This document shows positions 26,607-35,192 of a DNA stretch of 64,000 nucleotides, piece after piece. Every line of letters begins with the position of its first letter. The stretch's first letter is position 1. This stretch comes from Brevibacillus brevis (GTDB taxonomy: Bacteria; Bacillota; Bacilli; Brevibacillales; Brevibacillaceae). The translations under genes were made by a program, and so were the position numbers. Below the pieces are notes generated by a model. It was not told where the DNA came from, searched no databases, and was given only the letters and a program-made list of their open reading frames with translations. Location: NCBI RefSeq assembly GCF_001039275.2, contig NZ_CP030117.1, positions 5,504,001 to 5,568,000 on the forward strand, in the 5' to 3' direction.

Positions 26607-26760
26607 GCTTTTGCAAAGTGTTTCTGAAGCTGAAATCTCCTTGTGTTTACCCGTCGCCAATACTATACTGAATGCAAATTCCCCAGTCCATTCCACACGA
26701 AGGGATGACTGAAATTTCATAACTTCACGAAAGCTCCCTCTCCATAGAAAGGTGGATCAG

Positions 26761-28056
26761 ATGTCACTCAAACCTGAAGCTTTACAAAGCTACATCGACT
26801 CCCCAGATAAACAGCAAAGACTATACAAGCGAACGCTCTGGATTGTAGTCATCTCACAAATTTTTGGCGGCGCAGGACTTGCGGCAGGTGTCACCGTAGG
26901 GGCTCTCCTTGCTCAGGATATGCTCGGTTCGGAAAGTCTCGCGGGCATCCCTTCCGCATTGCTCACGCTTGGCTCTGCTGTCGCTGCATTGCTGGTGGGT
27001 CGACTCTCTCAACGCTTTGGACGCCGTTTGGGGCTCGCTAGCGGCTTCTTAGCCGGAGGTATTGGCGCAATTGGGGTGGTTATCGCAGCCGTCGCAAACA
27101 GTATTGTCCTTCTGTTTGCTTCCTTAATTCTGTATGGAGCTGGCACCGCTACTAACTTGCAGGCCCGCTATGCAGGCACAGACTTGGCAAAGCCTAAACA
27201 GCGCGCGACTGCCGTAAGTATTGCCATGGTCTCCACTACATTCGGGGCCGTTGCAGGACCAAACCTGGTGGAAGTCATGGGACGATTCGCTACATCCATC
27301 GGTGTCCCCGCACTGGCTGGTCCTTTCATCCTGGGGGCCGCAGCCTTTATCCTCGCTGGTCTCGTATTTTGGGTATTGCTTCGCCCGGACCCGTTCATCG
27401 TTTCGAAAGCAATCGCCGAAGCACAACAGGTGGATCAGAGCTTGCCATCCCGTCTGAATGAGAATCAGCTCGCAAGCAACAACCGGGGAATCATCGTGGG
27501 AGCCACCGTCATGATTTTGACGCAGATCGTCATGGTCGCTATTATGACGATGACACCTGTACATATGAAGCACCACGGACATGGTCTCTCCGAAGTAGGA
27601 ATCGTCATCGGTTTTCATATCGGTGCGATGTACCTCCCCTCGCTTTTGACGGGTGTACTCGTTGACAAGATCGGTCGCTCTACAATGGCATATGCTTCAG
27701 GTGTCATACTACTTGCAGCCAGCATGACTGCTGCTTTCGCGCCAGCCGATTCGATGCCGCTACTCATCACCGCTCTTGTGCTGCTCGGACTGGGCTGGAA
27801 TTTTGGATTAATTAGCGGCACAGCGCTCATCGTAGACGCAACGCAGCCCGCCACTCGTGCGAAAACACAGGGAACGGTTGATGTCTTGATTGCCTTGGCT
27901 GGTGCATCCGGTGGAGCCCTGTCTGGTATGGTCGTCGCCAATGCCAGCTACGCAACACTTTCCCTTGCCGGAGGCGTTTTATCGCTGTTGCTGGTCCCTG
28001 TCCTGATATGGTCCCATAGAAAAAGCAAACACAGTGTAGAGATCTCCCAAAACTAA
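26761..28056 (+). CDS. MFS transporter
   Basis: A major facilitator of 431 residues with 12 predicted transmembrane segments. The loop 2-3 motif is GRLSQRFGRRLGL (about residue 84), and GVLVDKIGRSTM repeats it after segment 8. ATG at 26761 with AAAGGTGG upstream is preferred over a GTG at 26752. Substrate cannot be assigned; the closest type is the drug/proton antiporter-like or sugar-efflux-like group. It is monocistronic. Confidence 0.85.
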   Translation: MSLKPEALQSYIDSPDKQQRLYKRTLWIVVISQIFGGAGLAAGVTVGALLAQDMLGSESLAGIPSALLTLGSAVAALLVGRLSQRFGRRLGLASGFLAGGIGAIGVVIAAVANSIVLLFASLILYGAGTATNLQARYAGTDLAKPKQRATAVSIAMVSTTFGAVAGPNLVEVMGRFATSIGVPALAGPFILGAAAFILAGLVFWVLLRPDPFIVSKAIAEAQQVDQSLPSRLNENQLASNNRGIIVGATVMILTQIVMVAIMTMTPVHMKHHGHGLSEVGIVIGFHIGAMYLPSLLTGVLVDKIGRSTMAYASGVILLAASMTAAFAPADSMPLLITALVLLGLGWNFGLISGTALIVDATQPATRAKTQGTVDVLIALAGASGGALSGMVVANASYATLSLAGGVLSLLLVPVLIWSHRKSKHSVEISQN

Positions 28057-28081
28057 AGCCACCCTCATCAGGTGGCTTTTC
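28055..28081 (+). terminator. terminator of the MFS gene
   Basis: AAGCCACC and GGTGGCTT pair around a seven-base loop, followed by TTCTTCT. Confidence 0.85.
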
Positions 28082-28102
28082 TTCTATCCCAAGTACCCCG
28101 AA

Positions 28103-28132
28103 ACAAAAAATAACACTGCTCACAGGCAGTGT
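28103..28132 (-). terminator. terminator of the 29157-28132 gene pair
   Basis: ACACTGC and GCAGTGT pair around a six-base loop; on the minus strand TATTTTTTG follows. It starts at the stop codon of the small gene. Confidence 0.9.
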
Positions 28133-28314
28133 CATTTTCCTCCAACCACTTTATTATCATGTCGCTCATTCGGACTATGCTCATCTACAATCTGTTTTAA
28201 GCTAGCGAAGCCAGGAGTAAATTTGCTGTTGGGAATCTTCTTCTTGGAAGAGAGATTTTTCGAGTAAACAGCAGTTTCGTTGCCTCTTTTCGCGAAGAAC
28301 TCAGCTAATTTCAT
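28132..28314 (-). CDS. small hypothetical protein
   Basis: A soluble, basic protein of 60 residues (MKLAEFFAKRGNETAVYSKN...). It has no cysteine and no known motif. It lies 12 bases after the membrane protein gene at 28327 and is closed by a perfect terminator at its stop codon, so a two-gene operon is likely. The function is unknown; a role as small partner of the membrane protein is a guess. Confidence 0.6.
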   Translation of the reverse strand: MKLAEFFAKRGNETAVYSKNLSSKKKIPNSKFTPGFASLKQIVDEHSPNERHDNKVVGGK

Positions 28315-28326
28315 CGTATCCCACTC

Positions 28327-29157
28327 CTAACTAGCTCTCTTTAAGGTTTTGACCTTATTCACAAACTTGGTAACAAATCCTAATAATAACATATACGTAG
28401 TCAACCGCTCGAACTCCTGCATATTTTCGGGAGTAAATGTGTCATTCTTGTAAACGGCGACCGCAAATCCAAGCCTGAACTTACCAAAGTTCTTCACAAT
28501 TGCAAATTGTTCAATATCCGTGTTTTGAATACGTCCCTTTACTTGTTTATCGGCAATTCTGCAATCCTCTTGAAGCATGGAAGACAGTAATAGCGTACGT
28601 ACTGTGTCAAAATCTTTCAACTCGGTTAAGTAAAACACTTCAAACTGCTTGTCATTATTCGTAGGTACGATCCAATAACAGCATAGCTCGTCCGGTTTCA
28701 ATCCATAAATCGTCTTTACTTCCATTTCAAATGCCTTCATAAACGTGATCGCGTTCGCATTAATGATAGCTGTTGATTGACCGCTGCCATCCAAACTGTA
28801 AATGGCGTTGGCCAATTCTTTCTCGCAATATTTCACTTCCATCTGGAACTCGATTTCGTTCCCTCTAATCTTGTTGCAGATGAACAAAACGATGAATACC
28901 ATTCCTGCCAAAATGGCGGAATACAAGATAGACAAGCCTAGAACAGAGCCTAATGAAGCTAGTTTGTTTTCCTCATGTGGTGGTGCCAGGATAAACAGCC
29001 ATTCGATCGGTTGAAACATCCACTTATGTATGACTGCTATCAAATCTGGCAGCAAACCTTTTAATAATTCAAATACGAGCCATGAGACCAGAACGAACAA
29101 GATGCCAAGAACAGAAAAAACAATCTTTACATGGCTCTGCACGAGATTCTTTAGCAC
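28327..29157 (-). CDS. two-TM membrane protein with cytoplasmic domain, unknown function
   Basis: A protein of 276 residues: two hydrophobic segments (about 12-36 and 74-97) separated by an outside loop with IHKWMFQPIEWLF, then a cytoplasmic part of about 175 residues. The latter (VKYCEKELANAIYSLDGSG, then DELCCYWIVPTNNDKQFEV, then NFGKFRLGFAVAVYKND) has the strand order and feel of a GAF-like sensing domain, but no catalytic output domain follows. GTG at 29157 sits eight bases after AGAAGGAGAGG. I cannot name the family. Confidence 0.6.
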   Translation of the reverse strand: MLKNLVQSHVKIVFSVLGILFVLVSWLVFELLKGLLPDLIAVIHKWMFQPIEWLFILAPPHEENKLASLGSVLGLSILYSAILAGMVFIVLFICNKIRGNEIEFQMEVKYCEKELANAIYSLDGSGQSTAIINANAITFMKAFEMEVKTIYGLKPDELCCYWIVPTNNDKQFEVFYLTELKDFDTVRTLLLSSMLQEDCRIADKQVKGRIQNTDIEQFAIVKNFGKFRLGFAVAVYKNDTFTPENMQEFERLTTYMLLLGFVTKFVNKVKTLKRAS

Positions 29158-29224
29158 CTGTAAACCTCTCCTTCTGGTAAAGTTTTACATTATTTTAACA
29201 TTATATTTGGATTCTACAAATAGG

Positions 29225-29254
29225 AAAAAACTACCTACATTTAGGTAGTTTTTT
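29225..29254 (-). terminator. terminator of the 29437-29231 gene
   Basis: AAAAAACTACCTA and TAGGTAGTTTTTT form a 13-base perfect stem with a four-base loop. It overlaps the stop codon of the small gene. It is symmetric and could act in both directions. Confidence 0.85.
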
Positions 29255-29437
29255 AGGCGTCTCTATCGTAATCGTACTGACTTTTTGATTACCTATGTAC
29301 TGTATCGTCTGCTGTATGATCTTGCTGTTCTCTTCGATTATCTTTAGTGGTTTAAATGAACTCAACAATTGCTTATTCCCCCTATCGGTATACTGGGTGT
29401 ACTTCGTGACGAAACGCTCCCTTATTGGTCTGCCCAT
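29231..29437 (-). CDS. small hypothetical protein
   Basis: A basic soluble protein of 68 residues (MGRPIRERFVTKYTQYTDRG..., ending TPKKLPKCR). GAGGTGAAAA directly precedes the ATG, an excellent ribosome binding site, and a perfect terminator overlaps the stop; both argue that it is real. Its start overlaps the end of a coding-looking but start-less frame (29523-29422). No family recognised. Confidence 0.55.
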   Translation of the reverse strand: MGRPIRERFVTKYTQYTDRGNKQLLSSFKPLKIIEENSKIIQQTIQYIGNQKVSTITIETPKKLPKCR

Positions 29438-29594
29438 TTTTCACCTCTATCAAACACGAAATGCTCATCATGACCTTCATCCGTCTTGGTAATACCCCAT
29501 ACCTTATGCCGTTCTGATTTTGTTTAGACCCCTCTTCTAGGTGCTGCTTTTCCACTGTTAGTGACGGTTTTGTTACAAACAAGGTTGCTTCCAT
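29422..29594 (-). pseudogene. possible frameshifted small gene remnant
   Basis: A frame without start codon (29523-29422) reads SERHKVWGITKTDEGHDE and onwards to GEKWADQ, which looks like real protein rather than chance sequence. It ends inside the start of the gene at 29437. The frame before it (from 29594, MEATLFVTKPSLTVEKQHLE) could be its N-terminal part if one shift near 29520 is assumed. This would be a decayed gene or a frameshift-dependent one. Confidence 0.2.
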
Positions 29595-29662
29595 TGGCAC
29601 AATTGACTTCCTCAATTCTTGCCATAATAAAGGATAATCCGAACGAAAAGGAGTTAGTCAGA

Positions 29663-30586
29663 ATGAATTCAGTGATAGCGAAGAATGAAACCATTCTTTC
29701 CTATATCATTGCCATAACGCTTATCTTGCTCATGGTAGCCGCTTCCGTCATACTCGATGATCCCGAAGTGATTCTACCAGAAATAGCAGCGATGGCGATT
29801 GGCATATGGGTATACCGAGAACCGGGATGGATCAGACAACCTTCTAAAATTTTTGTGGCTCCGTCAATTACGGCTGCAATCGGATTTGCGATAAACCAAG
29901 TAGATTTTCCATATCTTGGAAAAGTCAGTATCACACTCGTACTCATGATGCTCTTTTTACGAATCATCCAATCGAATTTTGGACCATCCCTTGCCACAGG
30001 CTTATTACCTCTGGTCACGAATGCCGTTGAATGGTCTTTTATGATCTCCGTCGTCATTTTTTCCTTTCTTATCATGTTTGGCGTTCTCGCCTTCAAATGG
30101 AATGGCGGCCTGGAGAAGAAAGTGAAGATACCGTATCAGTATATGCTCGTGTTCTTGATTTTGATATTCGTGTGGATTGGTTTATGTTGGATGGCTGGTT
30201 ACCCACAGTTAGCAGTTATTCCGCCCATACTCGTCGTTGTCTATGAATCTCTTCACAAGCCGATGTTCAACGGCAAGATGGCCTTTAAGCTGGGCCTCGT
30301 GTTAACCATATCAGCGACAGTCGGTACATTGCTCTACTTTGCGATTGATTCGTGGGTGATCGTCACGCTGCTAGACATGCTTTTGATGCTTGTTTTGTTA
30401 CGCATCGTTGGCATGCGTGTCCCAGCCGCATACGCGTTTCCCCTGCTCCCCTTTGTCTTTCCGGTTGAAATGGTAGTCATGTTGCCCGTGGGTGCGCTCA
30501 TCGCTTCTATTTTCATGTTTGGCTCCGTGCTTATGTACAAGACGTGGGAGAGAAAAAGAAATCAGCTTCATGCCCCGAGGAATTAG
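29663..30586 (+). CDS. polytopic membrane protein with internal duplication
   Basis: A membrane protein of 307 residues with about nine hydrophobic segments. ATG at 29663 follows AAAAGGAG. Two halves look alike: LMMLFLRIIQSNFGPSLATG in the first half corresponds to LLMLVLLRIVGMRVPAAYAF in the second, each followed by LLPLV or LLPFV, and each preceded by a PEIAAMAIGIWVYREPG or PPILVVVYESLHKP segment. This is reminiscent of the HPP family fold. The function is unknown. It is monocistronic. Confidence 0.65.
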   Translation: MNSVIAKNETILSYIIAITLILLMVAASVILDDPEVILPEIAAMAIGIWVYREPGWIRQPSKIFVAPSITAAIGFAINQVDFPYLGKVSITLVLMMLFLRIIQSNFGPSLATGLLPLVTNAVEWSFMISVVIFSFLIMFGVLAFKWNGGLEKKVKIPYQYMLVFLILIFVWIGLCWMAGYPQLAVIPPILVVVYESLHKPMFNGKMAFKLGLVLTISATVGTLLYFAIDSWVIVTLLDMLLMLVLLRIVGMRVPAAYAFPLLPFVFPVEMVVMLPVGALIASIFMFGSVLMYKTWERKRNQLHAPRN

Positions 30587-30594
30587 CCCATAAT

Positions 30595-30627
30595 AATAGA
30601 GCCACCCATCTTTGGGTGGCTCTTATC
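30595..30627. terminator. bidirectional terminator
   Basis: AGAGCCACCCA and TGGGTGGCTCT form an 11-base stem with a four-base loop between two convergent genes. T residues follow on both strands (TATCCTT, ATTATTAT). Confidence 0.85.
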
Positions 30628-30628
30628 C

Positions 30629-31711
30629 TTACTTCACCTTTGAGGTTACCTTTTCCACTTTGTTTTCGCCCAGTTTCACTTTGAATAGATCTTTTTTATC
30701 ACGATCGGAAGCTTGATAGTCGTAAAAAAAGATGAAATCTCCTCCGATGTTTATTGCTTGACTGGAAATGCTGCCCAATGGATACAGTGGGGTTGTCTTG
30801 CCGTCCGTCATATTCATTCTGCCTACCGTATGTGCGTCCTTTATTTCTGAGATGTAGTATAGATGCTTCCCGGCGACAATGATCGGATTTTCTGCTGGAG
30901 GCAACCCTTTCTTGACGAGAGCGGTTTTCCCATCCTTTAGTCCGATTTTATAAACATCGACGACGCCTTTATCGTTTACCCATTTTGTGTAGTAAATGAA
31001 ATCACCAGACAGACCGATAAGGGTCAGTTCTTTGTCTTTGCTTACGACCTTTTTTTGCGTTCCATTCCGCTTCATTTTGTATAGAAGACCACTCTTATTG
31101 GTGTAAAAAATCCAATCCTGATAGAAATAAACTTCCTCAAACTGATCAAGCAGCTTCTTTTGATTTTTGCCGTTCGTGTCCATCCTGTACAAAGGACCGT
31201 AACCGTCTGCGTAGTAGATGATATCGCCTACTACATACAATTGGTGTACGTTATTGCGATCCCCTTCCGCAAGGCTTCCACTTTTGATGACTGTTTTCGA
31301 ACTGCCGTCTGTCTTGATTTTCATGAGCTCCGTCACATCTTCATACGTATCATTGATATCGAAATGGGGCATCTCAAGCTGATAGATTTCTTTCCTAGGC
31401 TTATTGCGCGTATAGTAAATCCAGTCCCCTACCACATTCAGATTATCGGCCCAATCACTGCTCAACTTTTGAAGAGAGCTTCCATCCTTTTTGATTTTGT
31501 ATAAGCCATCGTTGTTATAAAAAATCCACTCTCCTTGAACGGTGACAAAGCTTCGATTTGAATTGATATTGACAGGATCGCTGCCCATAACATTTATCAC
31601 TGGCTTTTTCGTTGGCGCAGTCGCCATTGTTTGTTGATGAAAACCAAAGACCACAATCAGACATACTGCCATCGCAATGCTGATCATCCATTTCCCTTTA
31701 TGGTGCACCAT
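30629..31711 (-). CDS. secreted DUF5050-type beta-propeller protein
   Basis: An exported protein of 360 residues. ATG at 31711 behind GGGAGGG is preferred to the longer frame. An N-terminal hydrophobic segment (WMISIAMAVCLIVVFGF) is a signal peptide or anchor. The remainder repeats the unit VxGDWIYYTN-x-LYKMKxDG about six times (EWIFYNNDGLYKIKKDG, DIIYYADGYGPLYRMDTNG, DWIFYTNKSGLLYKMKRNG), the DUF5050 propeller repeat found in Bacillales surface proteins. The role is unknown. It is monocistronic. Confidence 0.8.
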   Translation of the reverse strand: MVHHKGKWMISIAMAVCLIVVFGFHQQTMATAPTKKPVINVMGSDPVNINSNRSFVTVQGEWIFYNNDGLYKIKKDGSSLQKLSSDWADNLNVVGDWIYYTRNKPRKEIYQLEMPHFDINDTYEDVTELMKIKTDGSSKTVIKSGSLAEGDRNNVHQLYVVGDIIYYADGYGPLYRMDTNGKNQKKLLDQFEEVYFYQDWIFYTNKSGLLYKMKRNGTQKKVVSKDKELTLIGLSGDFIYYTKWVNDKGVVDVYKIGLKDGKTALVKKGLPPAENPIIVAGKHLYYISEIKDAHTVGRMNMTDGKTTPLYPLGSISSQAINIGGDFIFFYDYQASDRDKKDLFKVKLGENKVEKVTSKVK

Positions 31712-31915
31712 GCATCCCTCCCGTTCATAGCCTAATATAGCCACAGCGGAGATATCCCCATTCCTATACAATCCGGCAACACTGATTTATATGTATCAAA
31801 ACGATTTCACTCTGTCTACCTTTATATGGATATTCAGGAAATTTATACTCAAAACTATACAAACACATTTGAACAATGGGACGAGTTCTATTTATGATTT
31901 TCAGGAGGGATAACC

Positions 31916-32176
31916 GTGTCACAAGCAAATTTGCCGAATATTACTCCGACCATAACACTCACGCGTGACGACGCGATTCATTTATTATTGTCCTCTATTG
32001 CTATTGAAGAGCTAGGGTTAGGACATATCATTAACGCGGAGGGGGAAAAGCTTCAATTTATTCTGGAGACGCTTCCAGGGGTTACCGCTCCGCCAGCAAC
32101 GATCAGCGATCTTTTAAATATCAACCAGAGTGTACAAACAGCCAATGTCAGTATTACCGTCATCGAGTTATTTTGA
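31916..32176 (+). CDS. small conserved Bacillales protein of unknown function
   Basis: A protein of 86 residues, GTG start with GGAGGG upstream. It begins SQANLPNITPTITLTRDD and has AIEELGLGHIINAEGEKLQ in the middle. From memory, this sequence type occurs in many spore-forming Bacillales, sometimes as leader of larger, surface-associated or collagen-like proteins; that is unverified. A terminator follows directly, so here it is a stand-alone form. Confidence 0.65.
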   Translation: MSQANLPNITPTITLTRDDAIHLLLSSIAIEELGLGHIINAEGEKLQFILETLPGVTAPPATISDLLNINQSVQTANVSITVIELF

Positions 32177-32181
32177 GAATA

Positions 32182-32215
32182 GGAGAAGCCACCCATGATG
32201 GGCGGCTTCTTCTAT
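32182..32215. terminator. bidirectional terminator before oppF end
   Basis: AGAAGCCACCCA and TGGGCGGCTTCT pair (one G:T) around three bases; TCTATTCTCT follows on plus and CCTATTCTC on minus. It separates the small gene from the opp operon end. Confidence 0.75.
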
Positions 32216-32218
32216 TCT

Positions 32219-33193
32219 CTATGCTAAAGGGAAATGACACGCGACTTGGCGATCCTGCCCAACCTCTATGAGCTCGGGAATCTCCTTGCTGCATCTCTCC
32301 TGCGCCATTGGACAACGAGGATGAAAACGACAACCTGACGGCGGATTGGCCGGAGAAGGTACATCCCCTTGCAGGACGATCCGCTCTTGTCGCCGATGCG
32401 GAGTAGGCTTCGGAATCGCCGACAACAATGCCGCCGTATACGGATGCAGTGGCTGTGCAAACAAGTCATCCGTTCGTGCAATCTCCACCATTTTCCCCAG
32501 GTACATCACGCCTACCCGATCAGAAATATGGCGTACCACATTCAGACCATGCGCGATAAACAGATAGGTCAGCCCCATCTCTTTTTGTAATTTCATCATC
32601 AGGTTCAAAACCTGTGACTGTACGGACACATCCAGTGCAGAAACAGCTTCATCCGCCACAATAAACCGTGGCGAGAGTGCAATCGACCGCGCAATACCGA
32701 TCCGTTGCCGCTGTCCGCCAGAAAACTCATGCGGATACCGATTTCGCCTCGATGGATCGAGTCCCACCAGACTCATCAGCTCGACTACCCGCTCATCTAT
32801 TTCCTTTGCAGATGCACGCAGATGAACTCGTAACGGTTCTCCAATAATATCGCTTACCAAAAATCGTGGATTCAACGAACCAAACGGGTCTTGAAAGATA
32901 ATCTGCATATCCCGTCTCAGCTTCAAATTCTCTTGTCTATTCACCTGATGGATATTGGTTCCGTCAAACAGCACTTCTCCACTCGTCGCCCTTTGCAAAT
33001 TCAGCACGACACGCCCCAGCGTCGACTTCCCGCAGCCGGATTCTCCTACGAGCCCAAATGTCTCCCCTGGCCGAATTCCGAAAGATACATCATCTACGGC
33101 TTTTACATGACCGATGACACGGCTCAGCAAGCCAGCCTTAATCGGAAAATACTTTCTGATATGATTTGCTTCGATCAAATATTCCCGGTTCAT
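32219..33193 (-). CDS. oppF: oligopeptide ABC transporter ATP-binding protein
   Basis: An ATPase of 324 residues. Walker A is GESGCGKST (about 50-58), the signature is FSGGQRQRIG, and Walker B is FIVADEAVSALD. The C-terminal extension SGCRFHPRCPMAQERCSKE with its four cysteines is that of the OppD/OppF family (iron-sulfur or metal site). The switch histidine is kept in IAHGLNVVRH, although the usual Asp after it is Gly. The ATG overlaps the oppD stop by four bases. Confidence 0.92.
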   Translation of the reverse strand: MNREYLIEANHIRKYFPIKAGLLSRVIGHVKAVDDVSFGIRPGETFGLVGESGCGKSTLGRVVLNLQRATSGEVLFDGTNIHQVNRQENLKLRRDMQIIFQDPFGSLNPRFLVSDIIGEPLRVHLRASAKEIDERVVELMSLVGLDPSRRNRYPHEFSGGQRQRIGIARSIALSPRFIVADEAVSALDVSVQSQVLNLMMKLQKEMGLTYLFIAHGLNVVRHISDRVGVMYLGKMVEIARTDDLFAQPLHPYTAALLSAIPKPTPHRRQERIVLQGDVPSPANPPSGCRFHPRCPMAQERCSKEIPELIEVGQDRQVACHFPLA

Positions 33194-34236
33194 TGGCGGT
33201 TCACCTCTGCTTTGCTTCCAGCGACTGAATTGGCACGCTGATTTATTCTGAATAGATTGCTGACATCTTCATTCAACCAGCAAGCCACTTGTTGTCCTGT
33301 AACAACCTCGCGCAAGATGGGTTCCTCTTTTCGGCATTTGTCGATCGCATGCGGACAACGCGGGTGAAAACGGCAGCCCGTCGGCAATTGGGTAATACTC
33401 GGGATGGTGCCTTGGATCGTGTACAATTCTCCGCCGCGCTCCCCTTCAAATCCGGGGATGGACTGTAGCAGGCCAATCGTGTACGGGTGCCGGGGCTCGT
33501 CAAATATGCGTTCGACCGTTCCTTCCTCCACAATCGTCCCTGCATACATTACCGCGATACGATCCGCCATCTCTGCTGCTACCCCCATGTCATGGGTGAT
33601 CAGCAAAATCGACATGCCCAATTCCTTTTGCAGCCGTCTGAGCAAATCCAAAATTTGCGCCTGAACCGTAACATCTAGAGCAGTAGTTGGCTCGTCTGCT
33701 ATCAGCATTTCCGGGTTGCAGGCCAAGGCCATCGCAATGACAACACGCTGGCACATCCCTCCAGACATTTCGTGCGGGTACTGCTTCACTCGTACTTCTG
33801 GCGCCGGAATCCCAACTAACCGAAGCATCTCGATCGCTTTTTTGAACGCATCCTGCTGGCTCATATTTTGATGCAGCATCAAGCTCTCCGCAATTTGATC
33901 GCCTACCGTAAACACCGGATTGAGAGCCGACATCGGGTCTTGGAAGATCATCGCGATTTTGTTCCCGCGAATGTGCATCATTTCATCCAAGTCCTTTGCG
34001 GCCAGATCCTGACCGTGAAACATGACATTCCCACTCTGAATAAATCCGCCCGCATAATCAATCAATCGCATGACCGCAAGTGACGTCACACTTTTTCCAC
34101 TACCGGATTCCCCTACCAAGCACACCGTCTGTCCTTTGCCAACGTTGATGCTCACTCGATCCGTGGCCTTGACCGTGCCGTCATCCGTAAAGAAGCAAGT
34201 GGTCAAATTTTTTATTTCGAGGATGTTACGTTCCAC
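33190..34236 (-). CDS. oppD: oligopeptide ABC transporter ATP-binding protein
   Basis: An ATPase of 348 residues. Walker A is GESGSGKSV, the signature MSGGMCQRV and Walker B LIADEPTTALD. The OppD/F C-terminal cysteine motif is present (TGCRFHPRCPHAIDKCRKE). GTG at 34236 lies eight bases after AAGGAGG and overlaps oppC by 25 bases. It forms the heterodimeric motor with OppF. Confidence 0.92.
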   Translation of the reverse strand: MERNILEIKNLTTCFFTDDGTVKATDRVSINVGKGQTVCLVGESGSGKSVTSLAVMRLIDYAGGFIQSGNVMFHGQDLAAKDLDEMMHIRGNKIAMIFQDPMSALNPVFTVGDQIAESLMLHQNMSQQDAFKKAIEMLRLVGIPAPEVRVKQYPHEMSGGMCQRVVIAMALACNPEMLIADEPTTALDVTVQAQILDLLRRLQKELGMSILLITHDMGVAAEMADRIAVMYAGTIVEEGTVERIFDEPRHPYTIGLLQSIPGFEGERGGELYTIQGTIPSITQLPTGCRFHPRCPHAIDKCRKEEPILREVVTGQQVACWLNEDVSNLFRINQRANSVAGSKAEVNRQ

Positions 34237-35192
34237 TTGTTCAGCCTCCTTTTCGGGTTCTTCTTTTTCTTCCGTGGGTCGAATGCATCGCGAATGCCGT
34301 CTCCGACGAAGTTAACCGCGAGCACCACGAGTAAAATACAAAGACCAGGATAAAGTGCTTGCAAAGGATCGACCAGCATGAATTCCTGTGCCTTGCTCAG
34401 CATTAATCCCCAGCTTGTTTGAGGCGGTTGAATCCCCAAGCCTAAATAAGAAAGACCTGACTCTGACAGAATGGCCGAACCAACCATGAGAGTCGCGTAC
34501 ACAATGATCGGAGCCATTGCATTACGTATCAGGTGACGCGTAATAATGCCCCAGTGTGAAACGCCGATCGCTCTCGCTGCTTCCACATACTGCATTTCCC
34601 GTAGCTGCAAGAACTGTCCGCGCACTAGACGTGCCACACTTGTCCAGCTCGTCAGCGACAAAATCAGGATCATGTAGATAAATTCCGCACCGAAGAGAGC
34701 CAGAACCAGAATGTTAAAGAACAGACTCGGAATGGAGTTCATCACGTCAACGAGACGCATGAAGCAGGTATCGATCCAGCCGCCGAAATAACCAGAAATC
34801 GCTCCAATCAGCGTCCCGATGACAACCGCAGCAAAAGCAACGCTGAAGCCGACCAGCATAGACACCCGGCTGCTATGAATGAGGCGGGACAAAATATCAC
34901 GACCGAGCTCGTCTGTTCCGAGCACATGCCCTTCTGTTCCAGGAGGCAGGTTGGTAATCATAAAATCAATCTTTGCCGGATCATGCGGTGCGACCCAATC
35001 GGCAAACACAGCAATTCCAATAAAAAACAGGAGTACGATTAAGCCACTAACGGCATACGGGTTCCGCATAAATTTTTTGCCGGCGGTTGTCCAGAGTCCA
35101 GGAGGTTTTTGTCCAACGGGATTCGTCGGAAGCTGCCCTCCTGTCCGATTCGTTTCAACGACAGTGTCATCCTGAAGCTGTACTTGACTCAT
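34212..35192 (-). CDS. oppC: oligopeptide ABC transporter permease
   Basis: A permease of 326 residues with six transmembrane segments and an N-terminal cytoplasmic tail. It has the EAA loop (EAARAIGVSHWGIITRHLIRN) that docks onto the ATPases, and GTDELGRDILSRLI after the first segment, typical of DppC/OppC. The ATG overlaps the oppB stop by four bases. Confidence 0.92.
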   Translation of the reverse strand: MSQVQLQDDTVVETNRTGGQLPTNPVGQKPPGLWTTAGKKFMRNPYAVSGLIVLLFFIGIAVFADWVAPHDPAKIDFMITNLPPGTEGHVLGTDELGRDILSRLIHSSRVSMLVGFSVAFAAVVIGTLIGAISGYFGGWIDTCFMRLVDVMNSIPSLFFNILVLALFGAEFIYMILILSLTSWTSVARLVRGQFLQLREMQYVEAARAIGVSHWGIITRHLIRNAMAPIIVYATLMVGSAILSESGLSYLGLGIQPPQTSWGLMLSKAQEFMLVDPLQALYPGLCILLVVLAVNFVGDGIRDAFDPRKKKKNPKRRLNKWNVTSSK

